Shown: positions 10,605-18,006 of the stretch, piece after piece
Numbering within the stretch: the stretch's first letter is position 1
Layout of the letters: each line of letters begins with the position of its first letter
Assembly: GCA_963818645.1 (NCBI GenBank)
Contig: CAWFTF010000026.1
Span: 6,998 to 70,997, forward strand
Origin: Gp6-AA40 sp963818645
GTDB taxonomy: Bacteria > Acidobacteriota > Vicinamibacteria > Vicinamibacterales > UBA2999
DNA: 64,000 nucleotides
Direction of reading: 5' to 3'
Made by a program: the position numbers and the translations under genes
Notes under the pieces: model-generated
Told to the model about the DNA's origin: nothing
What the model saw: the letters and a program-made list of their open reading frames with translations, nothing else
The model's database searches: none

Positions 10605-11050
10605 GGCCGGCTGTCGAGATAATCCTGCAGGATGATCGCTGCAGCCGCGGCGTCGAGTCGAGCCTTGCGCACTCGCCAGTCTTTCTCCCGAGCGGCAAGC
10701 CGGCTTTCGGCCTCGACGCTCGTCAATCGCTCGTCCTGAAGGACAACCGGCAACGACGTGCGATCACCGAGGGTTTGTGCGAACTTCTGAACGCGCGGCG
10801 TCATGTCGTTTGCGGAACCATCGAGCCGGCGAGGCAGGCCGATGACGAGTGCGACCAGGCCGTCCTCCTCCTCAGCAAGCCGTGCGATCTCGGTCGCCGC
10901 GCGGTCCAGGGCGTCCTTGTCCAGCCCTGCGGTCTGCACAACACCCACCGGGCGAGCGAGTGTCCCCGTCGCGTCGCTCACGGCTACGCCGATCCGGCGC
11001 TCCCCGACATCCAGTCCAGCTATTCGACCCACTCTGTATAATCCTCGCAC
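10601..11050 (-). CDS. ruvX: RuvX/YqgF Holliday-junction resolvase-like nuclease
   Basis: This encodes up to 149 residues with an RNase H-like fold. The first strand carries GLDVGERRIGVAVSD (catalytic Asp), the middle VIGLPRRLDGS, and the end LQDERLTSVEAE and DAAAAAIILQDYL (last acidic residue). The longest frame opens with GTG at 11050. An in-frame GTG at 11032, giving MGRIAGLDVG, is at least as likely, because it fits the family's usual short N-terminus and leaves room for the divergent -10 box at 11037-11042. The family processes 16S rRNA and/or resolves junctions. It is followed by mltG with a 4-base overlap. Confidence 0.92.
   Translation of the reverse strand: MRGLYRVGRIAGLDVGERRIGVAVSDATGTLARPVGVVQTAGLDKDALDRAATEIARLAEEEDGLVALVIGLPRRLDGSANDMTPRVQKFAQTLGDRTSLPVVLQDERLTSVEAESRLAAREKDWRVRKARLDAAAAAIILQDYLDSRP
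11037..11042 (+). promoter_or_regulatory. Candidate -10 box for the envC-like gene
   Basis: A perfect TATAAT lies 24 bases before the ATG of the LytM protein, in the gap where ruvX and that gene diverge. No convincing TTGACA lies 16-18 bases upstream, so it may be weak or activator-dependent. Confidence 0.45.
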
Positions 11051-11065
11051 TGCCTAGCATTCCGA

Positions 11066-12253
11066 ATGCCACAGCCCCTCGGCCAACCGGACCTTCGCAC
11101 CCGCACCGTCGCACCCTCGTGCCTTCGCACCCTCGCACCGTATTGCTTGGTCCTCACGTTCTTCCTGGCCCCTGCGCTTCTCGCGCAGGACTCTGGCGAT
11201 GCCGAGCGTATTACGGATCGGCTTCGTGCATTACAACGTGAGGCCCAGCGGCTGGCCGGTGAGTCTCGCACGCTCGTCGGCGATCTGCGACAGCGGGAAG
11301 TCGATCGCGACATCAAGGCGGCCCAGCTCAAGCAGGCCGAGGCTGCGATGGCCGACGCCGAGAAGGCGCTTCAGAGCACGACGACGCGCCTGTCCGATCT
11401 CGAGGTGCAGCGCATCAATCAGCTGCCCGACCTGAAGACGCAGCTCGTTGACATTTACAAGCGCGGACGAAGCGGCTACGCGCGCATGCTCTTCAGTGCC
11501 GGCGATCTTCGCGAGTTCGCTCGAGCCACGCGCGCGGTCAGTGCGCTGTCGGCGATCAACGAGCGGCGAATCGAAGAGCATCGCAAGACGGTGGACGCGA
11601 TGCGCCAGGAGCGAACGGCATTCGAACAGAAGGCCAAGGAGCTTCAGACGAAGACCGCGGAGGCGCGCCGCGCGAAATCGGCGGCCGATGGGGCCGTCGC
11701 ATCAGCCTCTGAACTGATTCGACAGATCGACTCCAGGCGCGATATGACCGCGCAGTACGTCGGCGAATTGCAGGACGCCTACGGGAAGCTTCAACAGCAG
11801 GTCACCGCGCTCTCGACTGAGAAGCCCCCAGGGACAGAGCCCGTGGCCGTTCCACTGCGACCGTTTCAGGGCGCCCTCGACTGGCCCGTTCAGGGGCGCA
11901 TCATCGGGTTCTTCGGGCAGCCGTCGAATCGCCTGGGTGGCGGTGCGGTGAGAAACGGCATCGAGATCGCCGCGGACGAAGACATGCCAGTGCGCGCCAT
12001 CCACGGCGGGTCGGTCGGGTTTGCGGGCCCTTTTACCGGGTTCGGTACCCTGGTCATCCTCGACCATGGGGGCAACGGCTACTCGCTCTACGGGTATCTC
12101 GCCTCCACTGCCCTCGAGCAAGGGCAAACCGTCGAAACTGGTGCAGAGGTGGGCAGGGTTGGCCTCGCACCCGCCGGGCCTCCTACCCTCTACTTTGAAA
12201 TGCGAATCGACGGCCGATCCGTGAATCCCGTACAATGGTTGAAGCCACGTTAG
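11066..12253 (+). CDS. envC: EnvC-like murein hydrolase activator (coiled coil plus degenerate LytM/M23 domain)
   Basis: This encodes 395 residues. A signal peptide (core CLVLTFFLAPALLAQ) follows an odd arginine/proline n-region encoded by a GCACC-rich direct repeat. Long coiled coil at about residues 40-230 (RLRALQREAQRLAGE, KQAEAAMADAEKAL). The C-terminal LytM domain is at about 270-395. The usual zinc ligands are replaced: the first His site reads RNGIEIA (His to Asn, Asp to Glu), and the two later sites read YGYL and LYFEM (His to Tyr in both). That is the pattern of EnvC, which cuts nothing itself but activates cell-separation amidases. It is followed 49 bases later by an S41 protein, as is common for envC. 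Role by homology; the amidase partner is not in the window. Confidence 0.85.
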   Translation: MPQPLGQPDLRTRTVAPSCLRTLAPYCLVLTFFLAPALLAQDSGDAERITDRLRALQREAQRLAGESRTLVGDLRQREVDRDIKAAQLKQAEAAMADAEKALQSTTTRLSDLEVQRINQLPDLKTQLVDIYKRGRSGYARMLFSAGDLREFARATRAVSALSAINERRIEEHRKTVDAMRQERTAFEQKAKELQTKTAEARRAKSAADGAVASASELIRQIDSRRDMTAQYVGELQDAYGKLQQQVTALSTEKPPGTEPVAVPLRPFQGALDWPVQGRIIGFFGQPSNRLGGGAVRNGIEIAADEDMPVRAIHGGSVGFAGPFTGFGTLVILDHGGNGYSLYGYLASTALEQGQTVETGAEVGRVGLAPAGPPTLYFEMRIDGRSVNPVQWLKPR

Positions 12254-12302
12254 GAAAGAACCGCTGAAGCCGGACACTATTTGTAAGGGCGGTCCACCAG
12301 CT

Positions 12303-13466
12303 ATGACCTCACGCACTCGTCTCTGGATACTGGCCGTCTCGATCCCGCTGATTGCATTTGCCGTCATCGGCGGCTACCTCGGTCAGGCTCGCGGCAAGGA
12401 CGACACCTACCAGCACCTTCGGGTATTCGACGACGTGGTGTCCCACGTCGTGAACAACTACGTCGAGGAAGTGAATATCCAGCAGGCCATGCGCGGGGCA
12501 ATGCGCGGACTCTCCGATGCTCTCGATCCTGACAGCGCATACCTCACCCCGGAACTGGTCAAGGCCGTCGAGCAGAACGTGAGTCCCGGTCCTGCAGACA
12601 TCGGCGTCGAGCTGACGCGGCAGTACTACTTGCGCGTCGTGTCAGCCCGTGACGGCTCCCCTGGTGCCAAGGCTGGTCTGAGGACGGGCGATTACATTCG
12701 AGCCATCGATGGCCGGGCCACGCGTGACATGTCGGCTTACGAGGGAATGCGTCTCCTGCGCGGCGCTGTCGGATCCAAGGTCGCGTTGCTGGTGATTCGT
12801 AACAACGCTGCCGATCCTCATGAATTGTCGCTCGTTCGGGATCGCACGACGGCGGCCGAGATCACGACGCGCATGGCGGACGCCGCCACAGGCTATGTGC
12901 GAGTGGCGGAGTTCACAAAGGACGCACCAACCAAGCTGACGCAGGCGATCGGCGCCCTCACCAAGACCGGCGCCACACGCTTCGTCGTCGACCTGCGCGG
13001 CACAGCGGCTGGTGATATCGACAACGGCATCGCTGCTGCACGCCTGTTCGTGCCGAGCGGAACACTGGCGATTCGGCAGACGAAGTCGCAGCGCGAGAAC
13101 ATCACCGCTGGTTCGAACGACGGCTCGATTTCCGCTCCGCTCGTCCTGCTGGTCGACCAGGGGACCGCGGCGGCCGCCGAACTGTTCGCGTCCGCACTCA
13201 ATGGAAACAAGCGCGCCGAATTGGTCGGCGAGCGCACCCTCGGTCGTGCCGCACGCCAGCAGCTCGTGAAGCTTCCCGATGGCAGCGGACTGCTGCTCTC
13301 GTCGATGCGCTATCTCACTCCCGCTAACGCCGGTATCCACGAACGTGGCCTGACGCCCGACGTCCAGGTCCGCCAACCAGACGTGGAGTTCGGCGCCCCA
13401 CCGCCGACCAAGGATGAAACCCTGGACACCGCAATTGCGCGCCTGACGGAAAAGAAGGCCGCGTAG
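12303..13466 (+). CDS. S41-family (CtpA-like) protein lacking the catalytic Ser-Lys dyad
   Basis: This encodes 387 residues. A membrane anchor lies at 8-27, followed by the N-terminal helical part (DDVVSHVVNNYVEE, LDPDSAYL), a PDZ domain at about 97-165 (GSPGAKAGLRTGDYIRAIDG), and the S41 core. In active CtpA/Prc the core reads SASASE, whose second Ser is the nucleophile, and GKG, whose Lys is the base. Here they read TAAAAE and GRA at exactly matching spacing (22 residues from the motif Glu to the Arg, as in E. coli Prc). Both catalytic residues are therefore gone. The frame is otherwise intact and family-typical, so this looks like a maintained pseudo-protease acting by binding. It is probably cotranscribed with the EnvC-like gene. 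Confidence 0.85.
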   Translation: MTSRTRLWILAVSIPLIAFAVIGGYLGQARGKDDTYQHLRVFDDVVSHVVNNYVEEVNIQQAMRGAMRGLSDALDPDSAYLTPELVKAVEQNVSPGPADIGVELTRQYYLRVVSARDGSPGAKAGLRTGDYIRAIDGRATRDMSAYEGMRLLRGAVGSKVALLVIRNNAADPHELSLVRDRTTAAEITTRMADAATGYVRVAEFTKDAPTKLTQAIGALTKTGATRFVVDLRGTAAGDIDNGIAAARLFVPSGTLAIRQTKSQRENITAGSNDGSISAPLVLLVDQGTAAAAELFASALNGNKRAELVGERTLGRAARQQLVKLPDGSGLLLSSMRYLTPANAGIHERGLTPDVQVRQPDVEFGAPPPTKDETLDTAIARLTEKKAA

Positions 13467-13509
13467 GTTATACTGAAGGTTCGGGTTTTCGCCTGTTTTT
13501 GCGACGGAC

Positions 13510-13586
13510 AGGCGCGTAGCTCAGTTGGCTAGAGCGCCTCCCTGACACGGAGGAGGTCAGTGGTTCGAGTCCACCCGCGCCTACCA
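13510..13586 (+). tRNA. tRNA-Val (anticodon GAC), CCA encoded
   Basis: A 77-base cloverleaf. The acceptor stem AGGCGCG pairs with CGCGCCT, the D-stem is GCTC/GAGC, and the anticodon stem CCTCC/GGAGG closes the loop CTGACAC, with anticodon GAC at 13544-13546. The T-loop is TTCGAGT with stem GTGG/CCAC plus one A-C mismatch at the outer pair. The 3' CCA is in the DNA. It lies between the S41 gene and thrS. Confidence 0.95.
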
Positions 13587-13617
13587 AATCCGAAGTAGTA
13601 AGACCTTTTCACTTTTG

Positions 13618-15546
13618 ATGTCTCAGATCAACGTCACGCTTCCAGACGGATCCAGTCGCAGTGTGCCTTCCGGTACGACTGTCGGCGATCTGGCGACGTT
13701 GATCTCGCCCGGTCTGGGCAAGGCGGCCCTGGCTGGCAAGGTCGGAGATCGGCTTGTCGATCTCACGTATCCACTGACCGCTGACACGCCGATTCAGATC
13801 ATTACGTCGAAGAACGCGGCGGAGGCTCTTCCCCTTTACCGCCACAGCACAGCGCACCTGCTCGCCGCGGCCGTCACGAACATGTTCCCCGGCGTGCAGT
13901 GCGGCATCGGTCCGCCAACCGACGAGGGGTTCTTCTACGACTTCGTCGTGCCGCGTCCGTTCGTGCCCGAGGATCTCGAGGCGATCGAGAACAAGATGCG
14001 CGAGTTCGCGGATCAGGATCTGATCTTCGAGCGGCAGATGTGGCCGCGCGAGGAGGCCAAGCGTTACTTCGCCAGTCGCGGCGAACCGCTCAAGGTCCAA
14101 TTGATCGAGGAGAAGACCGAGGGTCAGAGCGAGGTCTCCTGCTACACGATCAAGGACAAGGAGACGTTCGTCGACTTCTGTGTTGGCCCGCACGTGCCGA
14201 CTACCGGAAAGCTGAAGGCGTTCAAGCTGCTCACGACGTCGAACGCGTATTGGAAAGGCGACGCGCGCAATCAGCCAATGCAGCGCGTGTACGGAACCGC
14301 GTTCCTCTCGGAGAAGGACCTCAAGGATCACCTCACCCGCATCGAAGAAGCGAAGAAGCGCGACCACCGGAAGATCGGTCGCGAGCAGAAGCTCTTCATG
14401 TTCCACCAGTGGGCGCCGGGCGCGACGTTCTGGCTCGAGAAGGGCACGCTGCTCTACAACCTGCTCGCGGATTACATGCGCGGAGTGCTCATCCCTTCGG
14501 GCTACACCGAGGTGAAAGCGCCGATCGTCTTCAACAAGGCGCTGTGGGAGACCTCCGGGCACTGGTCGCATTACCGGCAGAACATGTTCCTCGTCGAGTC
14601 CGAAGGCGAGCAGATGGGGCTGAAGGCGATGAACTGCCCCGGCCACATGCTCATCTTCGGCAGCGAGATGCGGAGCTATCGCGATCTCCCGATCCGCTAT
14701 CACGAGCAGACGCCGCTGCATCGCAACGAGGCATCAGGCGTGCTGTCCGGGCTGACGCGCGTACGGCAGTTCAGTCAAGACGATGGCCACTGCTTCGTGA
14801 TGGAGTCGCAGATCGGCGACGAAGTCGAGCAGGTGCTGCGCCTGGTGAAGCGGGTCTACGGCGACTTCGGGATGACGCCCGAGATGAAGCTCTCGACGCG
14901 GCCGCCGGAGTATCTCGGCTCGATCGAGCAGTGGAACCACGCGGAGGCCGAGCTGAAACGCGCCCTCGACGCCATCGGGGAGCCCTACACGATCAACGAG
15001 GGCGACGGCGCGTTCTACGGTCCGAAGATCGACTTCGACGTCGTCGACGCGATCGGACGGAAGTGGCAGTGCGCCACGATTCAGCTCGACTACCAGATTC
15101 CGGAGCGGTTCGACCTCAAGTACGTGGGGGCGGACAATGCGGAACATCGTCCGGTCGTCATTCATCGTGCGATTTACGGCAGCTTCGAGCGCTTTATCGC
15201 GCTCCTGATCGAGCACTTCGCCGGGGCCTGGCCGCTGTGGCTGGCGCCGGTTCAGGCCGTAGTTCTGCCGATTTCGGATCGCCACCGGGACTATGCGGCC
15301 GGCGTCCGCGACAAACTCGCAGCCGCCGGGCTGCGTGTCGACTTGGACGATCGGCAGGAGAAGATTGGGTTTAAAATCCGAGAGGCCCAGCTGCAAAAGG
15401 TGCCGTACATGCTCGTAGCCGGCGATCGTGAGTCCTCTGAGGGGACCGTTGCCGTACGGAGCCGTTCTGGCGGAGACCTCGGCGCACGGCCGGTCGACGC
15501 GTTCATGGTGGACGCGCTCGAAGAGATCCGTCGGAAAAGCCTGTAA
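13618..15546 (+). CDS. thrS: Threonyl-tRNA synthetase
   Basis: This encodes 642 residues, full family length. The ATG at 13618 is chosen over the in-frame TTG at 13615. TGS domain at 1-62, editing domain with HSTAHLLAAAV and CVGPHVPTTG, class II catalytic core with MNCPGHMLIF (zinc Cys), RYHEQTPLHRNE and TRVRQFSQDDGHCF, and VVIHRAIYGS (late zinc His). The C-terminal anticodon-binding domain starts near residue 540. It charges tRNA-Thr in the cytoplasm. I see no T-box in the 31 bases between the tRNA and this start. It heads the classic thrS-infC-rpmI-rplT-pheST cluster. Confidence 0.97.
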   Translation: MSQINVTLPDGSSRSVPSGTTVGDLATLISPGLGKAALAGKVGDRLVDLTYPLTADTPIQIITSKNAAEALPLYRHSTAHLLAAAVTNMFPGVQCGIGPPTDEGFFYDFVVPRPFVPEDLEAIENKMREFADQDLIFERQMWPREEAKRYFASRGEPLKVQLIEEKTEGQSEVSCYTIKDKETFVDFCVGPHVPTTGKLKAFKLLTTSNAYWKGDARNQPMQRVYGTAFLSEKDLKDHLTRIEEAKKRDHRKIGREQKLFMFHQWAPGATFWLEKGTLLYNLLADYMRGVLIPSGYTEVKAPIVFNKALWETSGHWSHYRQNMFLVESEGEQMGLKAMNCPGHMLIFGSEMRSYRDLPIRYHEQTPLHRNEASGVLSGLTRVRQFSQDDGHCFVMESQIGDEVEQVLRLVKRVYGDFGMTPEMKLSTRPPEYLGSIEQWNHAEAELKRALDAIGEPYTINEGDGAFYGPKIDFDVVDAIGRKWQCATIQLDYQIPERFDLKYVGADNAEHRPVVIHRAIYGSFERFIALLIEHFAGAWPLWLAPVQAVVLPISDRHRDYAAGVRDKLAAAGLRVDLDDRQEKIGFKIREAQLQKVPYMLVAGDRESSEGTVAVRSRSGGDLGARPVDAFMVDALEEIRRKSL

Positions 15547-15550
15547 CCCG

Positions 15551-15564
15551 AGGAGGACGTTATC
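15551..15564 (+). promoter_or_regulatory. Ribosome site and rare ATC start codon of infC
   Basis: AGGAGG at 15551-15556 is followed after 5 bases by ATC at 15562-15564, in frame with the whole IF3 protein. No ATG, GTG or TTG gives the conserved N-terminus with such a site. IF3 mRNAs in other bacteria begin with AUU, AUC or AUA, which IF3 itself discriminates against (autoregulation). Confidence 0.8.
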
Positions 15565-16158
15565 GCATTCGATCGCTCGCCCAGACGTGATGACCGCGTT
15601 CGTACCAACGAGCGCATCCGGGTTCGTGAAGTCCGGGTGATTGACGAGACCGGTCAGCAGCTCGGGATTATGCCGCCGCCGCAGGCGCTCACCATTGCAC
15701 GTCAGAAGGGACTCGACCTGGTCGAGATCTCTCCGACTGCGGTGCCGCCCGTGTGCCGGATCATGGACTTCGGGAAGTACCAGTACCAGGAGCAGAAACG
15801 ATCTCGCGAGGCCAAGAAGCACCAGAGAGTGATCGAGGTCAAGGAGATCAAGTTCCGCCCCAAGGTTGACGAGCACGACTACCAGTTCAAGAAGAAGCAC
15901 ATCGAGCGCTTCCTGAGCGACGGTGACAAGGTGAAGGCGACGATCTTCTTCCGCGGGCGCGAGATGGCGCACCCGGAGATCGGACGCCGGATCCTCGAGC
16001 GGCTGATCGGAGAACTGGGTGAAGTGGCGCTCGCGGAAACATCGCCGCGGCAGGAAGGCAACCAGATGCACGTCATCCTGAGTCAGCGCGCGGGTCGCAA
16101 GAGCGCGCCGCGTGCCAAGGCTGACGGCAGCGACTCTGCCGCGACTGAAGAATCGTAG
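15562..16158 (+). CDS. infC: Translation initiation factor IF-3
   Basis: This encodes 198 residues starting at the rare ATC codon. The first in-frame common start, GTG at 15637, would remove the conserved N-terminal 25 residues (RTNERIRVREVRVID). N-domain about 10-80 with DETGQQLGIMP and FGKYQYQEQKR; C-domain about 85-175 with KEIKFRPKVDEHDYQFK and FFRGREMAHPEIG. IF3 holds the 30S subunit apart and proofreads the start codon. The extra tail (GRKSAPRAKADGSD) is a short basic/acidic extension. It lies between thrS (15 bases) and rpmI (13 bases), so is probably cotranscribed. Confidence 0.96.
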   Translation: MAFDRSPRRDDRVRTNERIRVREVRVIDETGQQLGIMPPPQALTIARQKGLDLVEISPTAVPPVCRIMDFGKYQYQEQKRSREAKKHQRVIEVKEIKFRPKVDEHDYQFKKKHIERFLSDGDKVKATIFFRGREMAHPEIGRRILERLIGELGEVALAETSPRQEGNQMHVILSQRAGRKSAPRAKADGSDSAATEES

Positions 16159-16171
16159 AGAGACGAGAGAG

Positions 16172-16383
16172 ATGCCAAAGCTGAAGACACATCGCGGCGC
16201 CGCCAAGCGCTTCAAGAAGACCGGCACGGGCAAGATCGTCAGGGCCAGCGCCTTCAAGCGTCACATCCTGACCAGCAAGACCACGAAGTCCAAGCGCCAG
16301 ATGCGCGGGACGCAAGGAGGTGTCGCCGGGCGACGCCCCCAAGTTGACACAGGATGTTGCCCTACAAGGGCTCGGGTTTCTGA
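16172..16383 (+). CDS. rpmI: Ribosomal protein L35 (frame restored across two +1 shifts)
   Basis: The gene starts MPKLKTHRGAAKRFKKTGTG, the standard L35 sequence, and should end KLTQMLPYKGSGF. To read it, two extra bases must be removed: C at 16313 (ACG-C-AAGGAG) and G at 16353 (CAG-G-ATGTTG). The corrected protein has 69 residues, normal for L35, and the stop TGA at 16381-16383 leaves 18 bases before rplT. L35 is a 50S subunit protein. Two shifts in a gene this small and well conserved are the best evidence that the shifts in this window are sequence error rather than decay. Confidence 0.92.
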
Positions 16384-16401
16384 TTTAAGGACGAGTAGAC
16401 A

Positions 16402-16764
16402 ATGCCTAGAGTAAAAAGAGGATCAGTCCGGCGCGCGAAGCGGAAGAAGCTGCTCGATAGAGCAAAAGGGTTCTTCCAGACGAAGAGCAAGCTCTATCGC
16501 CAGGCCAAAGAGTCTGTCGACACAGCGCTCAAGTACGCCTACGTCGGCCGGAAGAACAAGAAGCGTGAGTATCGGCGGCTGTGGGTTGTCCGCATCAACG
16601 CCGCAGCGCGTGAGAACGGGCTGACCTACTCGCAGTTGATCCGCGGCCTCAAGGTTGCAGGCAACGAGCTCGATCGCAAGATGCTGGCGGACATGGCGGT
16701 CGCACAGCCGGCTGCGTTTGCCAAGGTCGCCTCACAGGCCAAAGCCGCTCTTCCCGCCGCGTAG
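16402..16764 (+). CDS. rplT: Ribosomal protein L20
   Basis: This encodes 120 residues with an intact frame and family length. Conserved MPRVKRGSVRRAKRKKLL, AKGFFQTKSKLYRQAKE, KNKKREYRRLWVVRINAA and LTYSQLIRGLKVAGNELDRK. L20 is an early 23S rRNA assembly protein. In E. coli it represses its own operon by binding the rpmI leader; no such pseudoknot is evident in the short gaps here. A heptamer-word spacer separates it from pheS. Confidence 0.97.
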   Translation: MPRVKRGSVRRAKRKKLLDRAKGFFQTKSKLYRQAKESVDTALKYAYVGRKNKKREYRRLWVVRINAAARENGLTYSQLIRGLKVAGNELDRKMLADMAVAQPAAFAKVASQAKAALPAA

Positions 16765-16846
16765 TCAATGCACAATGCTCAAGACTCAGTGCTCAAGCGC
16801 TCGTGATTGAGCTTGGGCATTGCGCATTGGGCGTTGAGCATTGACC
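16765..16846. repeat. Heptamer-word inverted repeat, word CAATGCN
   Basis: The whole rplT-pheS spacer is made of 7-base words: CAATGCA, CAATGCT, CAAGACT, CAGTGCT, CAAGCGC in one arm, and after a turn at about 16801-16808 the complement (GCATTGC, GCATTGG, GCGTTGA, GCATTGA). The second arm runs directly into the pheS start codon, so it also forms the 5' leader. Confidence 0.8.
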
Positions 16847-17987
16847 ATGTCCGAACAAGTTACCGATCGCTCGACCGTCGACGCGTTGCGCGCGGACTTT
16901 CAGGTCCGCCTCGCAGCGGCCGGGACAGATGCGGCCGTCAAGGCGCTCGCTGACGAATTCCTGAGCCGAAAGTCCGGCAGCGTCACCGGGCTCATGAAAA
17001 CGCTCGGCTCGCTCGCACCCGATGCGCGCCGTGAGTTCGGCGCGCTGGTCAACGCACTCAAGCAGGACATCGAGACGGCCGTCGAAGAACGGCGACGTGG
17101 GCTTGCGGCGTCGCGTCCTCCCGCCGGAGCAGTCGACGTCACACTCCCCGCTCGCGAACGGCTGGTCGGCCACGTCCATCCGCTGATGCTGGTGCGTCAG
17201 CAGGTCGAGGACATCTTCGCCCACATGGGTTACGAGATCCTCGAAGGACCGGAAGTCGAGGACGACTTCCACAACTTCGAAGCGCTCAACATGCCGCCCG
17301 ATCATCCCGCGCGCGACATGCAGGACACGCTGTATCTCGATATGCCGATCGTCGGCGGCACGTGGGGCGCCCATCGCACTGCAACGTCCGCCGATGCTTT
17401 TTTGAGTGTCGCCGGCCAGTCCGCGGTGCCGAAGGCTCAGGTCCGTGCGGCGACGCTGCTGCGAACGCACACCTCGGCGATGCAGATCCGCTACATGAAG
17501 ACGTTCCCGCCACCGGTCCGCATCATCGTGCCCGGGTCGCGTCTACCGTCGTGACAATCTGGATCTCACGCACACGCCGATGTTCCAGCAGTTCGAAGGT
17601 CTCGTCGTTGGCGAGCGCGTAACGATGGCGGATCTCAAGGGCACGTTTCAGGCGATGCTGACGGCGCTCTTCGGCGACGTGAACATCCGACTGCGACCGA
17701 GCTTCTTCCCGTACACGGAACCAAGCGCCGAAGTGGACATCAGCTGCCACAAGTGCGGCGGCAGTGGCTGCGCCATCTGCAAGCAGACCGGCTGGCTCGA
17801 GATCCTCGGCAGCGGCATGGTGCATCCGGCCGTCTTCGAGGCCGTCGGCTACGACCCCGATCGTGTGACCGGCTTCGCCTTCGGCATGGGCATCGAGCGC
17901 GTGGCGATGCTGAAGTACGGCGTCGAAGACATCCGGTTGTTCTACGAGAACGACATTCGATTCCTCGAGCAGTTCCCGTCGCTATGA
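16847..17987 (+). CDS. pheS: Phenylalanyl-tRNA synthetase alpha subunit (frame restored)
   Basis: This encodes 379 residues after removing one base. ATG at 16847 is preferred to the in-frame TTG at 16841. The N-terminal coiled coil (about 1-90) contacts tRNA. The class II core has HPLMLVRQQVEDIFAHMGYE, GPEVEDDFHNFEALNMP, LLRTHTSAMQIRYM, then after the break RVYRRDNLDLTHTPMFQQFE and the GMGIERVAMLKYG motif. A Zn-finger-like insert, CHKCGGSGCAICKQTGW, is typical. The break is CCCGGG-T-CGCGTC with the extra T at 17537. It forms an alpha2-beta2 enzyme with PheT, whose gene starts 19 bases downstream. Confidence 0.94.
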
Positions 17988-18006
17988 CTGCTCGCCGTCG
18001 TCCCTT

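Noticed and set aside
13587..13617. T-box leader before thrS
   Set aside because: Only 31 bases separate the tRNA from the start; no T-box core or terminator.
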